Origin: Ricinus communis
Lineage: Eukaryota; Streptophyta; Magnoliopsida; Malpighiales; Euphorbiaceae
Assembly: GCF_019578655.1 (NCBI RefSeq)
Contig: NC_063264.1
Coordinates: 10,891,213 to 10,955,212 of the forward strand
Direction: 5' to 3'
Length of the DNA stretch: 64,000 bases
The position numbers and the translations under genes were made by a program. Below the pieces are notes generated by a model. That model was given only the letters and a program-made list of their open reading frames with translations, was not told where the DNA came from and did no database searches. Positions within the stretch are counted from its first letter, which is position 1; each line of letters begins with the position of its first letter. Positions 46,584 to 58,048 of this stretch are shown here, in pieces.

Positions 46584-47468
46584 TGTGAGATTATTCACTG
46601 TAAAGGTTGATTAAAGTACTTTAATCCTTCCTCACATTTTGGTGGTCATGATGCATTGTTGGATACCAATCTTGATCTATGAAATATGAATTAAATTAAT
46701 TAGTGAATTAATGTTGACTTAAAAGGGTTTAATTCCTAATTTATAATTCATTGCCAACATGTTAGGAACCTTTTTAGTCATACATAAATGGGCTTAAAGT
46801 TGAGATTAAAATGAGGCTTAAGATTGCGCTTAAGCTTATATACACTGGGTCTAATTAAAAGTTAATTAGTTTAATACATATTGGGCTATGATATTTGACT
46901 ATAAGGGCCTAATAACTATGCTTATATATTAAGTAAATTAACATAGCCTAAACAAGCCCAATTAAGGCCCAACTTGAGTAAGAAAGGCCTTGCTTGTTAT
47001 AAGAATAGGTTAAATCCATGTATATATATATATGGAGTATAATGCTCGGCTAAGGATAGAGACATATGTATTATGTCTGAATGTAGGATGCCATAAACAT
47101 TTTATTAATAAGATTAATTAAGATTCAACCTAGCTTGGAACTAGCATTCACTCCTCATCATCTCCTCTCTCTCTCTTGTGAAAGATTGTTCATAGGAGAT
47201 TCCAACTTTGAAGCTTATGCGAATTATCTTAGAGGCTGGTCATTTGAGTAGCTTTAAAGTGCATCATTCATCCTTGAAGAATCAAGAATCAAAAAGCAAG
47301 AAGCACTCCTTAGAATAAGCAGCACACACCCTTTGTAAGCCTTCTCCATCTTTTGCTTGTTTTGTGTGTTATGACTATCTAAACTAATGAGATCCTTGAT
47401 GCGAATTAAGAAAAATTTTAAATTGCTTCCATTGGGCCTTTGCTTATGTTTTAATTTCAATTCCTAAT
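46584..47468 (+). repeat. Putative copia LTR
   Basis: It starts TGTGAGATTATTC exactly where A2 is broken off. It contains a (TA)n run near 47022-47034 followed by a TCTCCTCTCTCTCTC stretch near 47160, and ends before CCTAATAATTATCAGAGCC. That arrangement resembles the end of a plant copia LTR followed by a primer-binding site. No second copy is in the window to confirm the ends. Confidence 0.35.
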
Positions 47469-47480
47469 AATTATCAGAGC
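47469..47480 (+). other. Degenerate primer-binding site (initiator tRNA-Met type)
   Basis: AATTATCAGAGC keeps the last nine bases (TATCAGAGC) of the usual TGGTATCAGAGC site. Confidence 0.4.
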
Positions 47481-48507
47481 CTACATTGATTAATTTAGTC
47501 ATAATGGTTCCACAATTGTTAATTGTTTTAGAGCTTTCGTTGGTTGCCATACTTATACTTTGAAGTTTTGGGTGATTCTAGTTGCATATGAAATTTAAAG
47601 GATAAAACTTATGATTTGAGGAATTTTTCTATCTCATTTGATTAGGGTTTGGGCGTTCGAACTCTATGCCATTTGCATAGACAACTTTTGATATGAGCAA
47701 CAACACCCAATCTCTAATCAAATTTGGATAGGCAAATTAATTGAAATAATTGCATGGGTAATTGTTACAACAACTTTTTCTTGAATATTAGATGTTCAAA
47801 ATTTTTTCAAAACAATTTGGAATGGATTCTTGATGATCAAAGCAAAACTATGCACATACTACAAATCCTACGGGTTTGGCATGTGCATGTGTGTATGGAT
47901 TTTGATTTGATTTGATTTTAAACAACAACGAATATGATTTAGAAGATGAATAATGAACCTTAAGATTTCTGGAAATTTAAGGTTTGATTTTTATGACACC
48001 ATATATTCATAAAACATACAAATCAAGTGTTGATTTGATGAGTTATGCGCATAGTATGGGTTACTTGTTAGAATTCCACACATGTGTGGTTCTTGATCTA
48101 ATGGCAAGCCTATTGAGGAAGAACATCAAGTGAAGATCATGCATAAGATGAGTTCTTATAAGCAATCTTGAAGGTTGATTTGAATCTTGATCATGTTTCT
48201 TGATGATTGCCATGTGAATCTTGATTATCTTTAATTTTTCGATAAAAATTTAATCTTCTTGATGATGGATCTTGATGAACTCAATTAATTTTGGAATAAA
48301 TGTGGTTAATTGTCCTTGTTAAATCTTTAAATCTTGTTAAATAAGGAGTGTCCTTGTTAATTAACCTTATTAGATCTTTACTAGTTAGCATGTGACTCCT
48401 TATCTTAAGACATATCCTAGTTGTCTTAGGATTATAATAACTTGTCCAAATATGATTAGGCGATTAATTAAAAGGTTTTTTTAGTTAGTACAAGTACTAT
48501 AAATATC
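47481..48507 (+). other. AT-rich leader-like sequence, left part
   Basis: No open frame with a recognisable motif. The sequence is rich in TTGATGATC/CTTGATGA-type motifs (48150-48290) and short repeats of CTTGTTAAAT (48318-48370). If the copia assignment is right it is untranslated leader. Confidence 0.35.
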
Positions 48508-49059
48508 TTTTTTTGATAGGAAAATGCATATATGTTAACCAAAAGCCAAGAGGTTCAATAGCTCAAGGGGAGGATAAACCGCCCAACCAAAAGGGAGACT
48601 TCCTTGAACAAGTCTAGTTACCACCCATTTAGTCGGCTTATTAAGGCCCTTGGGAACAAAAGACACACTAGCATGAGACATTAGATATAGTCTCTCCCTT
48701 TCTTAGGAATTAAGATGGTCAATCTCCCATAGCACTTGAAAATTACAAGAGTTAATAATATTAATAAAATATTTACAACTACTCAAAATACAAAAATCAG
48801 AGATCTGCATCTCTTTAGCAAGGTAGCACGCTTTAACTATAGCCAACGATTCGGCTTACAATTTGCCCAAGGCCTCAGCATAGAAAGACATTCCATTACT
48901 GATATCCCTCAAAGAGTTTGCACAGAATGGTAATAGTAGCTATATCCTCATTAGCCCGAAACTTTAAAGTAACATAAAAAGAATAGGAAAAACTTTGGCC
49001 TTCTGTATTACAATTCAAAAACTTTGCACCCTTAACACTACAGGACCAATAGAAATAAA

Positions 49060-49850
49060 ATCATTTATAAGGCCATCAACAGACTAAGCCACCAATACAA
49101 AGTCATACAAGGGCCTTCTAAACACAAACTCATTTCTAGCTTTCTAGATGGACTAGCATAGAAATCCAATATGGGTAATAACCCTAGAGAATTCTCTTCC
49201 TCTAAAGCTTGCTAGAATGCCTTGCCACCATTGTGTTAATGATGATAGAGAGTTGCCACATAATCTATAATTAAGAGCCGAGGCGCCCCACACTCTCTAC
49301 ATAGCTGAACAAAGCAGGAGAGCATGCTCAACCAATTCAGGCGGGGAGCTACATAGAGGACATACATCATCTATCAAGATTTGCCTAATTTCCAAAGCCA
49401 CATTAACAGGGATTCTATTGCGAATCGCTCTCCATAAAAAAATTTCAATTTTAGGATGCAGATTAATGGCCCAAATAACTTTCTAGAATTTGCGATGGCT
49501 ATAAGAAGTAGGGGAAGTTGCTGCAAGGTTACTACCTGATCCGATATGATCTTGGATTAGGAAATAGGCAAACCTAACAGAAAACACCCTAAATTTGTTG
49601 GATCTACTGTCAATCCCACCTTTAGGGTTCCTAGGCATGATTCTAATCGACTTTAGTTCCATTTTTGATAGAACAGGTTTTAAAACATCCAAGCACCATC
49701 CATGCTGATTGCAAATGTCATTCACCTTTAAAATTTCAGGTTATGAGACATAGGGGAAAACAACTTAAAGCTAGGTAATCTAGGAATCCATGGATCCCTC
49801 TATACAGAGATTAAATTGCCCCCAACCACTTTCCGCTAGCCCCCCAACCT
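49060..49850 (-). pseudogene. LINE ORF2 C-terminal region (zinc-binding RVT domain), degenerate
   Basis: Read from high to low coordinates the minus strand gives DPWIPRLPSFKLFSPMS (about 49762-49812), then VNDICNQHGWCLDVLKPVLS and FRVFSVRFAYFLIQD, then KVIWAINLHPKIEIFLWRAI with RNRIPVNVALEIRQI, then the Cys/His part VCPLCSSPPELVEHALLLC (about 49315-49370). This is the usual order in plant L1-type ORF2 downstream of reverse transcriptase. A few stops and frame shifts interrupt it. An RNase H-like domain normally follows; weak traces (AEALGKL, about 48870) are present. Confidence 0.75.
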
Positions 49851-49885
49851 AGAACTTGCCTTGCAGCAATCATGCTATGCCACCC

Positions 49886-50263
49886 CTAAGAGGCCCACCC
49901 CTTCAATTTAAGTTCTCCTCCTTCAAAATTGGATATCACAGATTTGACTATATTAACATTTAAGTTCTTGAAAGTGAGTACCTTCCTCACCAACAGCTTC
50001 TCAAACAAACGGGAGTCCATATCAATGTTTTGTTGTAACTGAAGAGTGTGCTGAGTACACTTCAGATTTGGAGTTCTCTGAATGATATCTTGGATGTAAT
50101 CATCTCCTTGCATTGAGTAACGTTCTCCTCCATTATGAAGGAAAAGAGACAAGAAAACTTTTAACTTCCCTAACTCTAGATAGTAAATGCAAAAAATGGC
50201 TAATAAAAGCATAACCACACCACCAGCCACCCAATCACCACAGCAAGAGACACACCTCCACAC
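49886..50263 (-). pseudogene. Open frame of 125 codons at the LINE 5' side; possibly ORF1-derived
   Basis: The frame includes DSRLFEKLLVRKVLTFKNLN, faintly like the DUF4283 opening (L-V-G-K-[VL]-L-T) of plant LINE ORF1 proteins. If so, the LINE lost everything between ORF1 and the end of ORF2. The N-terminal 45 residues look hydrophobic and random, and I see no start context. It could equally be chance. Confidence 0.25.
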
Positions 50264-50280
50264 CCCTCTAAATTAGAGAA

Positions 50281-51920
50281 ACGAAACCCAAGCTACCCCA
50301 ACAAGGCACAAGACTCAACTTAGACATAGCATGAAATTTAAGGAATTAAAAGGAATTTTGTTTTTTAAGTTTGATTTAATTAAATAAAGTTTCTCGTTAA
50401 TTATTGTTAACTTAGTACTTATGTCTTAATGTCCTAGTATGACTAGGTTTTTTGTCGTAATTAAAATATATGTTTGACTTTATGTCTTAATGTTTGACTT
50501 TGTATCCCAAAAGGACACAAGATTAAAATTAAGAATATTTCAAAGGGAATTAGTTATTAATTAAATCTGATGTTATTAATTCTCTATAACTTTTTTCAAC
50601 TAAGATTAAATCTTGGTTTTCTAGTATGACTAGGATTAGTAAAGTTTGTTTAGTCAAAGGTTGACTTTATGTCCAATTTTTTTTATTTTCACCAATAGTT
50701 ACACTCTAAAATATGGAGAATTTTTATTTTTGAATATGATTTAATTATTTTAATTTTTCATACACCATTTTGTCCTAATTGCATGCATTGATCAAATAAC
50801 ATGAATTATGCTATCTTGATTCTTTTATATGCTTTATATAATATGATTATATTTGGCATTTGATGGATAATTATGGACTATAAAGACCAATGTAATTGTG
50901 TTGAATGGTTGAATGTTTTGATTTGGTATTTTTGAAATAAAGTCTACGTTCCTTGCCTTTCTCTAAACTTCTCTAAGTTGTAAAATTCTTTTCTCATCTA
51001 ACTACCTTGAATGCAACTCAAGGTTTCTCTAAATCTTATGTAAATGTTGTATATAGTTTTAGATTAGTTAGATAGATTTTATTTTGTAATCTAGATGGAA
51101 ATATGGTACCAAATGGAGATGAAGGGAATATTGCTTTAAGACTTGAAGATCATGACGGTGATACCTAGGTTTTGACCATCTAGTTATCTTTGTTGGCTCG
51201 AGATAACTAGGTTAGGAAGTCCATAATCATCCATAGTAGTTTCATGTACTTGGCTTATATTGTATATGTGATGTATGATATATGCATGATCATGCCAAAG
51301 CATGAAACTCTTACATTTGATATTTGTATATTCATGCCAAAGCATGAGACCTTAATCACCATTTTTTAACAAATCCCTTGTTCAATATTAAGTCATATGT
51401 TAAGAAAATGATTAAGTTGCCTTCCATAATTAAAATAAGAACGAGAGCCTTGTTCATAGGTCAATTTGTTGAGCAAACTCAAGGTTGGCTATTACCTTGG
51501 TATGTTATCTATTTTAATTGATAGGTTTTACTTAGATGCATTACAGCTTGATTATATGAAGATAGAGACATGAATTAAATGAAACATATATGATGTCTAG
51601 AACTCGTAATATATGTTTAGACAAATGTTGTTTTCACCTAATTGATCTAGAAGTTGTATAGAGGTACAATTGACAAATAGCTATCTATCTAATTTATTTT
51701 AATATGATTTGTTGAGCAAACTCAAGGTCATATTAAAACATATGGGATTTTAGCTCACTAGGAACAACTAAATTGTTAGTATCCTGAATTTATAGTGAGG
51801 GCTAGTGATTCGTATCGAAAAATAGTGGGAGTTAAGTAACGAGTTGCAAGACCTTTACTAGTTATTTGAATAAATGAACTTATATTCATTTATCTTTATA
51901 TTGGAAGGTTATAAGAAAAG
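50281..51920 (+). other. AT-rich leader-like sequence, right part
   Basis: No gene seen. A 15-bp motif CATGCCAAAGCATGA occurs twice (about 51291 and 51332), and the phrase TTTGTTGAGCAAACTCAAGG occurs at about 51465 and 51709. This kind of internal repetition is compatible with the long untranslated leader of a copia element. Confidence 0.35.
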
Positions 51921-52605
51921 ATGAATGGCAATCTATCTTTGCATAGTATCCTTAATACCAACAAGCTTACTGGGCCGAACTTTCTTTATTGGCATCAAAA
52001 TGTGAGGATTGTTCTCAAATAAGAAAAGCAGCTTTATGTGTTAAACACATCTTTATTGCATCTCCTTACCGAAGATGCACCTGAGGAGGTGGTCCAAGAG
52101 TACAAAAAGCATTAAGCAAATAATGACCAAGTTGTTTGTGTGATGTAGGCTACAAAGACAACATGAAAATGTGGATGCTCTAACTATCATCTTATATTTG
52201 AAGCACATGTTTGATGAGCAGTTAAGGACTGAAAGGTATGAGACCTTAAAGGAATTGTTTCGATGCAAGACAGATGAATGTGCATCTATGAATGTACATA
52301 TACTAAAGATGCTTGGATATATGGAACATCTAGGGCATCTTAGTTTTGTGATGGACCATGAATTAAGTAAACACTTAATTTTGCAATCTCTGCGTAATAG
52401 TTATTCACAGTTTATTATAAGCTTTCATATGAATAAGTTGGATACTACAATACCTGAACTTATTATTGTTAAAATTATGGAGGGCACCATAAATAAGAAA
52501 AATGGAGTAGTTTTAATGATAGAACATTCTAAGGCTACTAAGAGTAAGTCTAAGGAGAAAAAGGGAAAGAAGGCCTATAGATGTTGAGAGAAATATGGAA
52601 AATCC
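51921..52605 (+). pseudogene. Ty1/copia gag (UBN2-type), frameshifted and with stops
   Basis: From ATGAATGGCAAT the frame gives SILNTNKLTGPNFLYWHQNV, then RIVLK and a stop at about 52018, followed by LYVLNT and further stops. After frame changes, 52171-52587 reads LYLKHMFDEQLRTERYETLK, ELFRCKTDE, MLGYMEHLGHLSFVMDHELS, LILQSLRNSYSQFI and FHMNKLDTTIPEL, then a Lys/Ser-rich stretch ending CYS-poor where the zinc knuckle should begin. These blocks in this order are the plant copia gag with UBN2 domain. The knuckle and all of pol are missing. Confidence 0.88.
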
Positions 52606-54793
52606 TATGATGAAAGTTATTGCCTTCTCGGGTCTCAAAAGATGAAGGACAAGCAAATCCAAGGCTAGGGTTGAGGTTAATCTAGTTGGAATTACCTTTT
52701 TAAAATCAATTTGGACTCAATTGTCAAGAGAAATAAAGTTTGAAGTTCAAATTGGCAGTTTTCACATATTCAGCGACCTAATTGCAAGAGTTTTAAACTT
52801 CTTCTACATAGAACCGATTGGATTTTTGCAATCCGATGTCATTTTTCTCGACAATTTCATGTCCAGATACAGATTCTATAAGGTTTTCTTGGCGATAATC
52901 ATCATTTTTATTGATAATTATTTAAATTTTAAAAATAAAATTCATTATTTATCGATAATATTTTAAAATCTACTGCCACCCTTAGGGTTTTCCTTGAAAC
53001 CCTACCACTATAAATAGAAATAGGTGATTAGGGTTAGGGTTAACAATTAAGAACTGAGATTTGGCAATAACTGATATCAAAACTTGAAAAGCATTGAGAA
53101 AGAAAACACATAAAGGAATCTAAAGAGAAAAGAGAGAAAAAGATTGTCGTTCTTATTTGACAATTCAAGACTCAAGCTAGTAAGAAAGAACAGTTTTTGG
53201 AAACAAGCCATTGAAGGAAGAATCAATTTTGGAAACTTGTTTCTAAATTGACAGAAAAATTCTCTACACCAGATCTAGCAGTGGATTCCTACCCAGTCTT
53301 TGACTCAAATGCATCCTCATCACCTGAGACTCACAGATCTACCAACTTCGGTACAACCTGAAAGTTCCTTCAATCATGCATCCATCATTATCCAAGAAAT
53401 TGGTTCCTTCGTTCCTTTTTTTTGCTTTTATTATTTGCTTTTAGAAACATGATTAGGATTATGATTTATGATTAGTATGATTAGATTAGGGTTTCTATGA
53501 ATATCCATGATTATTGGATTTTGAATATAATAATAAGAACTTTAGGGTTTTGAAATATGATATTTTGTCAATTAGGGTTTTAGATCTAATTAGAAACATA
53601 TCATAGGATTAATGTTTAGATCTTTTCTTTATTATGATTATGTAATTAAATATGTTTAATATGATAACATGATTGATTTTCCATATTTTTATTTAATGTA
53701 CTTTCAATTTTAGGGTTTTTATCAGTTTTAGGGTTTCTCGATTGTTCAATTAATTTTTGTTGCTTTTACTTGGTTATTTATTTCATTTTATTTTATATTC
53801 TAATTAATTTTATAGTATGTGCATGTGAAATTCGGCTCTAGGGATGTAACAATGTATTTATGAATCGACTAAAAGTGGCTTAGAACCCTAGAGTTGATCG
53901 GCTTAGTGTAGAGCCAATTCGCTCTATGTTGAGCCGATTGACTCTACACATAAATCCAATCAATTGTTTAAGCCTAGCCTCCTTTTTTTTTGGTTTGTGG
54001 ATGCTCTTTTATGTATTCCAACATTTTGTATAGTTTTTAGGTCTTTTGCTTTCATAATCGTAGTTGTAGGTCGGGTTGTAATAATTAGGTTTTACTTTTT
54101 GCTTTTATTTTGTTTATTCTTGCTTATTGCATGGTTAATTAAATATGTGTTATATGATTGATTAATTAAAATAGGCCACATAGACTTAGGTTTAAAAACT
54201 AGATCCAACATGAATATTATAGTCCAATAGGCTAATCAATATTAACTAGACCTAAAACTTTAAATTCTAAGTAGACTTAGTAGGCTTTTGCATGTTTTAG
54301 TTAGGACTTGGGCTTAATTAGAATTGGGACTATAGTGAATAGGTCTCATCGTAATAACTAGTCGATTAGGTCTAAAGGCTGGAGATCAAAAGCATAATAG
54401 GTTGGGCTAGATTAGGTGGGCCTTACATATAATTAATTAGTAAATTAGGCTAACAACTCTAATATAGGCTAGTTTGAATAAAAATGAGCTAGACTTAGGT
54501 GAATTATGTGTATTGTTTTGGCATGTCTATGTATGAATTGCTTGCAAATAGCTTGGCTTGATCTTTCCGAACTTAAAATAAAGGGAATCCCGAGGGATCA
54601 AGGTCATTTTTGAAACCTATGCAAAAATATAACACGAGGTTAATATGCCATATTCTACACCCTCCATAATGAGCTATAGCACAGATGGATGACGAGGCCA
54701 TTTATAGGGAATAATTTAAACAATAAAATTAAAGACTGATATACATAAATAAGGAAGTTAGTTTCCGAATCCATCTCTATATTTGTGGCATAA
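52606..54793. other. Unassigned AT-rich DNA with TATA-like and telobox-like motifs
   Basis: No reading frame resembles a known protein. Noted elements are a TATA box at 53009 and AGGGTTT/AAACCCT motifs at 52984, 53027, 53488, 53543, 53573, 53713 and 53730. A duplicated AGAGCC-ATT-GCTCTA-like motif lies at 53915-53955. It may be a promoter or leader region of an old LTR element or of a lost gene. Confidence 0.35.
53009..53016 (+). promoter_or_regulatory. Candidate TATA box
   Basis: CACTATAAATAG is a near-ideal plant core TATA context. It is followed by a purine-rich stretch with AGAGAAAAGAGAG at 53125, like a plant 5' leader. No matching coding sequence lies downstream within 1.7 kb. Confidence 0.35.
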
Positions 54794-55357
54794 TGTCACG
54801 AAACTTCAGCTTAGAGGTTAGCCAAGTCGCGCGGCACTTAGTTAACTTGCTTGACGAAGTCGAACTAAGTAAGCCTAGATGAGAGTTGGGAGCAATTTTA
54901 GGTGAGCAAAGTAGGCAAGAGGTGTTTAGGACTTGGGTAGGGTAGAGAGTTGAGAGCACTTGAGCTTTGAAAGTATGGAGAGCTTTATTAAGTTTCCAAC
55001 TTTCCTCTAGTATGTTCTTATTGTTCTTGTATATTACAAATGATGAATAGAGGGGGTATTTATAGGCTTCCCACCTCCTCAAGTTGTGGCTAGAACTCAT
55101 TCTTCTAGAATTCTCTACAAGTTACCTATGTACAAGGCTTCCTTTGGAAGCTACTCTATGTACAAACAAGGGAAGCTTCTAGGCAGCTCCTTAGCTTGGC
55201 ACACAGCCTTGCTTCCTCCAGCAATTTCCAGATTCTTCCTTTAGTTTCCTTGGGCAGCCAACTTGGGCTAGGCTGCAGCTTTGGGCTGGGCATATGTTGG
55301 GCATATTTTTGCCCATGGACAAGCCTTGCCTTGCCCAAGATGAGGCGGGCTGTGACA
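54794..55357 (-). repeat. 3' LTR of the minus-strand chromovirus (564 bp)
   Basis: The plus-strand ends are TGTCAC and GTGACA, a perfect 6-bp inverted repeat with TG...CA. The polypurine tract directly abuts the high-coordinate end. No partner LTR is in the window. Confidence 0.75.
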
Positions 55358-55370
55358 CCCTCCCTCACTC
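55358..55370 (-). other. Polypurine tract of the minus-strand chromovirus
   Basis: On the minus strand GAGTGAGGGAGGG lies directly before TGTCACAG. Confidence 0.75.
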
Positions 55371-57211
55371 AATCTCGTGACGTCCTCGTCGCGCCTTGAG
55401 CTTTGTAATTTTGGATATGCTCGGGGAATTGCCATAGGAAATCTTCACTTTCCCACGTAACCTTGCTGTGGAGTAAATTTTTCCACTTCACCAAGTATTC
55501 GGTGTAGTTAGGAACTCCTTTTCTTCTTATCACTATGTCCGCAAGGATGCATTCAATCTCCTTATCGAACTCGGTGACAACGGCTGTTGGAGCTCTTCTA
55601 GATTCACTATAGCTGGGGTCTTCCTTGTCTTCGTGGTATGGCTTGAGCATACTCACATGGAAGACATTATGGATTTTTAATCTCGAAGGCAGTTTGAGCT
55701 GGTAGGTAGCAGCACCAACGCGTTTCATGACTGGGAACGGGCCTTCATATCGCCTTACCAAGCCTTTGTGTACTTTGCGGAGGGACTTGAACTGATTAGG
55801 CAGCAGCTTCACCATCACCAAGTCGCCAGCGTTGTATTCCTTGGGGTGTCTCTTCACGTCAGCCCACTTCTTCATGCGCTTCGCTGCTTTATCGAGGCAT
55901 GCCCTTGTTATGTCTGCCTCTTCGTGCCATTCCCTTGCAAACTTATAGGCAGAAGGGTTGGCTCCTCCATAGCCAGCAGTAATGGCCTTAGGTGTCAATG
56001 GCTGCTGTCCCATAATGACTTCGAAGGGACTCTTACCCATGGACTCGCTTGGTTGGAGGTTGTACGAGAATTGGGCTACGTCAAGCAGTTTTGCCCAATC
56101 TCGCTGGTGAGCACTAACATAATGCCTTAGGTAGAGTTCCAGCAAGGCATTAATCCTTTCCGTTTGGCCGTCGCTTTGTGGATGAAAGCTTGTGGAGAAG
56201 TTGAGGTCTGTGCCCAGCAACTTGAACAACTTTCGCCAAAACTTACCGGTAAATCGAGGGTCTCTATCGCTGATTATACTCTTCGGTAAGCCCGATAGCT
56301 TCACAACATTCTTGAAGAGGAGACGAGCTGCCTCGTCTTGCTAAATCTATCCACAACAACCATGATACTTTCGAACCCTTCGAATTTCAGTAGGGCCACA
56401 ATAAAGTCCATCGAGACACTCTCCCACGGCTTTTCAGCGACGGGAAGAGGTTCAAGTAGGCCAACAGGCTGTTATTGTTCCACCTTGTCTTGTTGGCATA
56501 CAAGGCAGGTCCGAACATAGGCCTCCACATCGTACTTGAGTTGCGGCCAGTAGTAGTTTTGCTAGACTAGCACAAGTGTGCGAGTCATTCCGGGATGTTC
56601 AGCCCACAAAGAGTCATGGCATTCCTTTAGAATTTCTCTCCGCAGGTTTTCCTACTTCGGCACATATACTCGATTGCCAACAGTGAGGAGAAGGCCCTCT
56701 TTCTCCCAAAATCGTTCGCCAGCTTGATGATGCTCTTGGCCAAAGTGTCTTGCTGCATTCCTTCCTTGATGCGGCTAAGGAAGTCGCTCTATAGCGTGCT
56801 AGCAGCAATGGAAGCCAACTCCGCCTTTCTACTCAACGCATCAGCGACAACGTTGGCTTTGCCTGGCTTATATTCAAGCTTGTAGTCGAATTCGGCCAAG
56901 AAATCTTACCAGTGTGCTTACTTAGGACTCAACTTCTTTTGAGTCTGAATATAGCTTGTGGCCACATTATCCGTTAAAATAGTGAACTTGCTGTCGAGCA
57001 AGTAATGTCTCCATGTGCGCAAGCAGTGGACGACGGTGGTCATTTCCTTCTCTTGGACAGTATACCGCCTCTCCATTTCATTGAGCTTGCGACTTTCATA
57101 GGCGATAGGGTGCCTATCTTGCATGAGGACACCTCCAATGGCATAGTCCGAGGCATCTGTGTGCACCTCAAATGGTTTTCCGTAATTGGGCAGCATCATG
57201 ACTGGCTCCAT
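55369..57211 (-). pseudogene. RNase H, integrase and chromodomain, interrupted
   Basis: From high to low coordinates: RNase H begins FEVHTDASDYAIGGVLMQD with its first Asp intact and continues YESRKLNEMERRYT. Two stops follow near 56917-56905, then the [15 protein letters not shown] motif (about 56850) and a stop-ridden zinc-finger region ending YVRTCLVCQQDKVEQ (about 56490-56530). The open part 55369-56304 holds the core (SIISDRDPRFTGKFW, then HPQSDGQTERINALLELYL), the GPY/F region (VRRYEGPFPVMKRVG, HNVFHVSMLKPY) and the chromodomain (ECILADIVIRRKG, YLVKWKNLLHSKVTWE). Frames differ between RNase H and integrase, so at least one indel lies between them. Confidence 0.88.
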
Positions 57212-57215
57212 TGAC

Positions 57216-57479
57216 TAGAACCTTATAGGGAGATGATTAGAACTACGGATGCTAACCAAAGAACCTTATAGGTCAAATCATCGCACTTAGAGGGAATAAT
57301 GGTGGTAGGCACAATGTTGGAGTGGATATAGAAAAAAAAAAAGTAAATAAATAAAGTAAATCTATAAATCTATTTTAATATTTTAATCCATATTGATTGA
57401 CTGCCTCCATTATGTTGTTGCTAGCAAATACCATTATTTTTTGTTTTGGATCTTCAAAATCATTCCCGCAGGAGATCCA
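57216..57479. other. Short unassigned spacer
   Basis: It contains two AGAACCTTATAGG motifs (about 57218 and 57263), an A11 run near 57331 and AT-rich sequence. No gene seen. Confidence 0.4.
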
Positions 57480-58048
57480 GGTCCACTAGTGCGAGTCTTG
57501 ATAAGTTTACAAAGTTCTTTAAAAAATTCATAACTTTATTTCCTGTAAGGTATAAAACTGAAATAATATACTCATTAGCCTCAAGTATTCGGTTGCATTC
57601 GGTTCTTATAGTGCTTAAGCCCTTATTCATAAGAACAAGAAACTACAAGCTATATATGAATATATAAATAGAGAAAGATGAATAAACTAAAGTCAAATCA
57701 AGAACTAGAGAGTAGTTAACTGGTCAACAAGTCTCGTAGTCCCAAATTTTAAAAGCCAGCATAATGAAAACAATGGGAAATTCGCATAGGTTTACATGAG
57801 AACATCCGACCCAAACTACTTTATTATATTATGCTAATCCTTATGCCATTCGAAGTCCTCATGCTCGAGGAACAAGGAATGATGGAGACCCCAATTGTGC
57901 AAATCCTGAATCGTAATATTTCATCATGCCTCGATTCTCATCGTTCCTTCTTTTCTCTAAAAGACTCATCTGCAATCATTCGAAAAATGATATTAATACT
58001 TGATCAAGTAATTTTATTTCTTCGCATTTGTCCAAGCATTAGACTGAT
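57480..58048 (-). repeat. SatA, reverse partial monomer
   Basis: It starts in the CTAGTGCGAGTCTTGATAAG box and includes GTTAACTGGTCAAC at 57715-57728. It ends in CCAAGCATTAGACTGAT, where B2 begins. The B1 left flank ends at the same SatA position. Confidence 0.75.

Larger units (their letters stand above)
48508..50280 (-). mobile_element. 3' fragment of an L1-type LINE
   Basis: On the minus strand the end of a LINE ORF2 is followed by a 3' region that stops at a short A run (the T run at 48509-48515 on the plus strand). The fragment is 5'-truncated, as usual for LINEs. I could not identify a target-site duplication. Sequence on both sides resembles the AT-rich leader of the copia-like element. 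Confidence 0.65.
46584..52605 (+). mobile_element. Probable 5' part of a Ty1/copia element, interrupted by a LINE
   Basis: An LTR-like stretch (46584 to about 47468), a weak primer-binding site, a long AT-rich leader and a copia gag (51921-52605) are collinear on the plus strand. The leader is interrupted at 48508-50280 by a minus-strand LINE. Joining these pieces into one element is inference: I cannot prove that leader sequence left and right of the LINE is continuous, and no pol or 3' LTR is present. Confidence 0.45.
54794..57215 (-). mobile_element. 3' half of a chromodomain Ty3/gypsy element (Galadriel-like, tentative)
   Basis: On the minus strand RNase H, integrase and chromodomain are followed by a polypurine tract and a 564-bp LTR. 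The 5' side is cut at about 57215 within the RNase H N-terminus. The chromodomain wording (ADIVIRRKGVPNYTEYLVKW) and the tail AQGATRTSRD, with an LTR starting TGTCACAG, remind me of the Galadriel clade. It is clearly different from A1. Confidence 0.75.

Noticed and set aside
52721..52966. 81-codon open frame at 52721 as a gene
   Set aside because: AT-driven hydrophobic frame without conserved motif or start context; it lies upstream of the TATA-like site.
53022..53042. Interstitial telomere repeat
   Set aside because: Only about two TTAGGG-like units in a row, without the plant TTTAGGG periodicity.
52606..54793. Endogenous plant pararetrovirus
   Set aside because: There is a TATA box and leader-like sequence but no movement protein, coat protein or reverse transcriptase motif.
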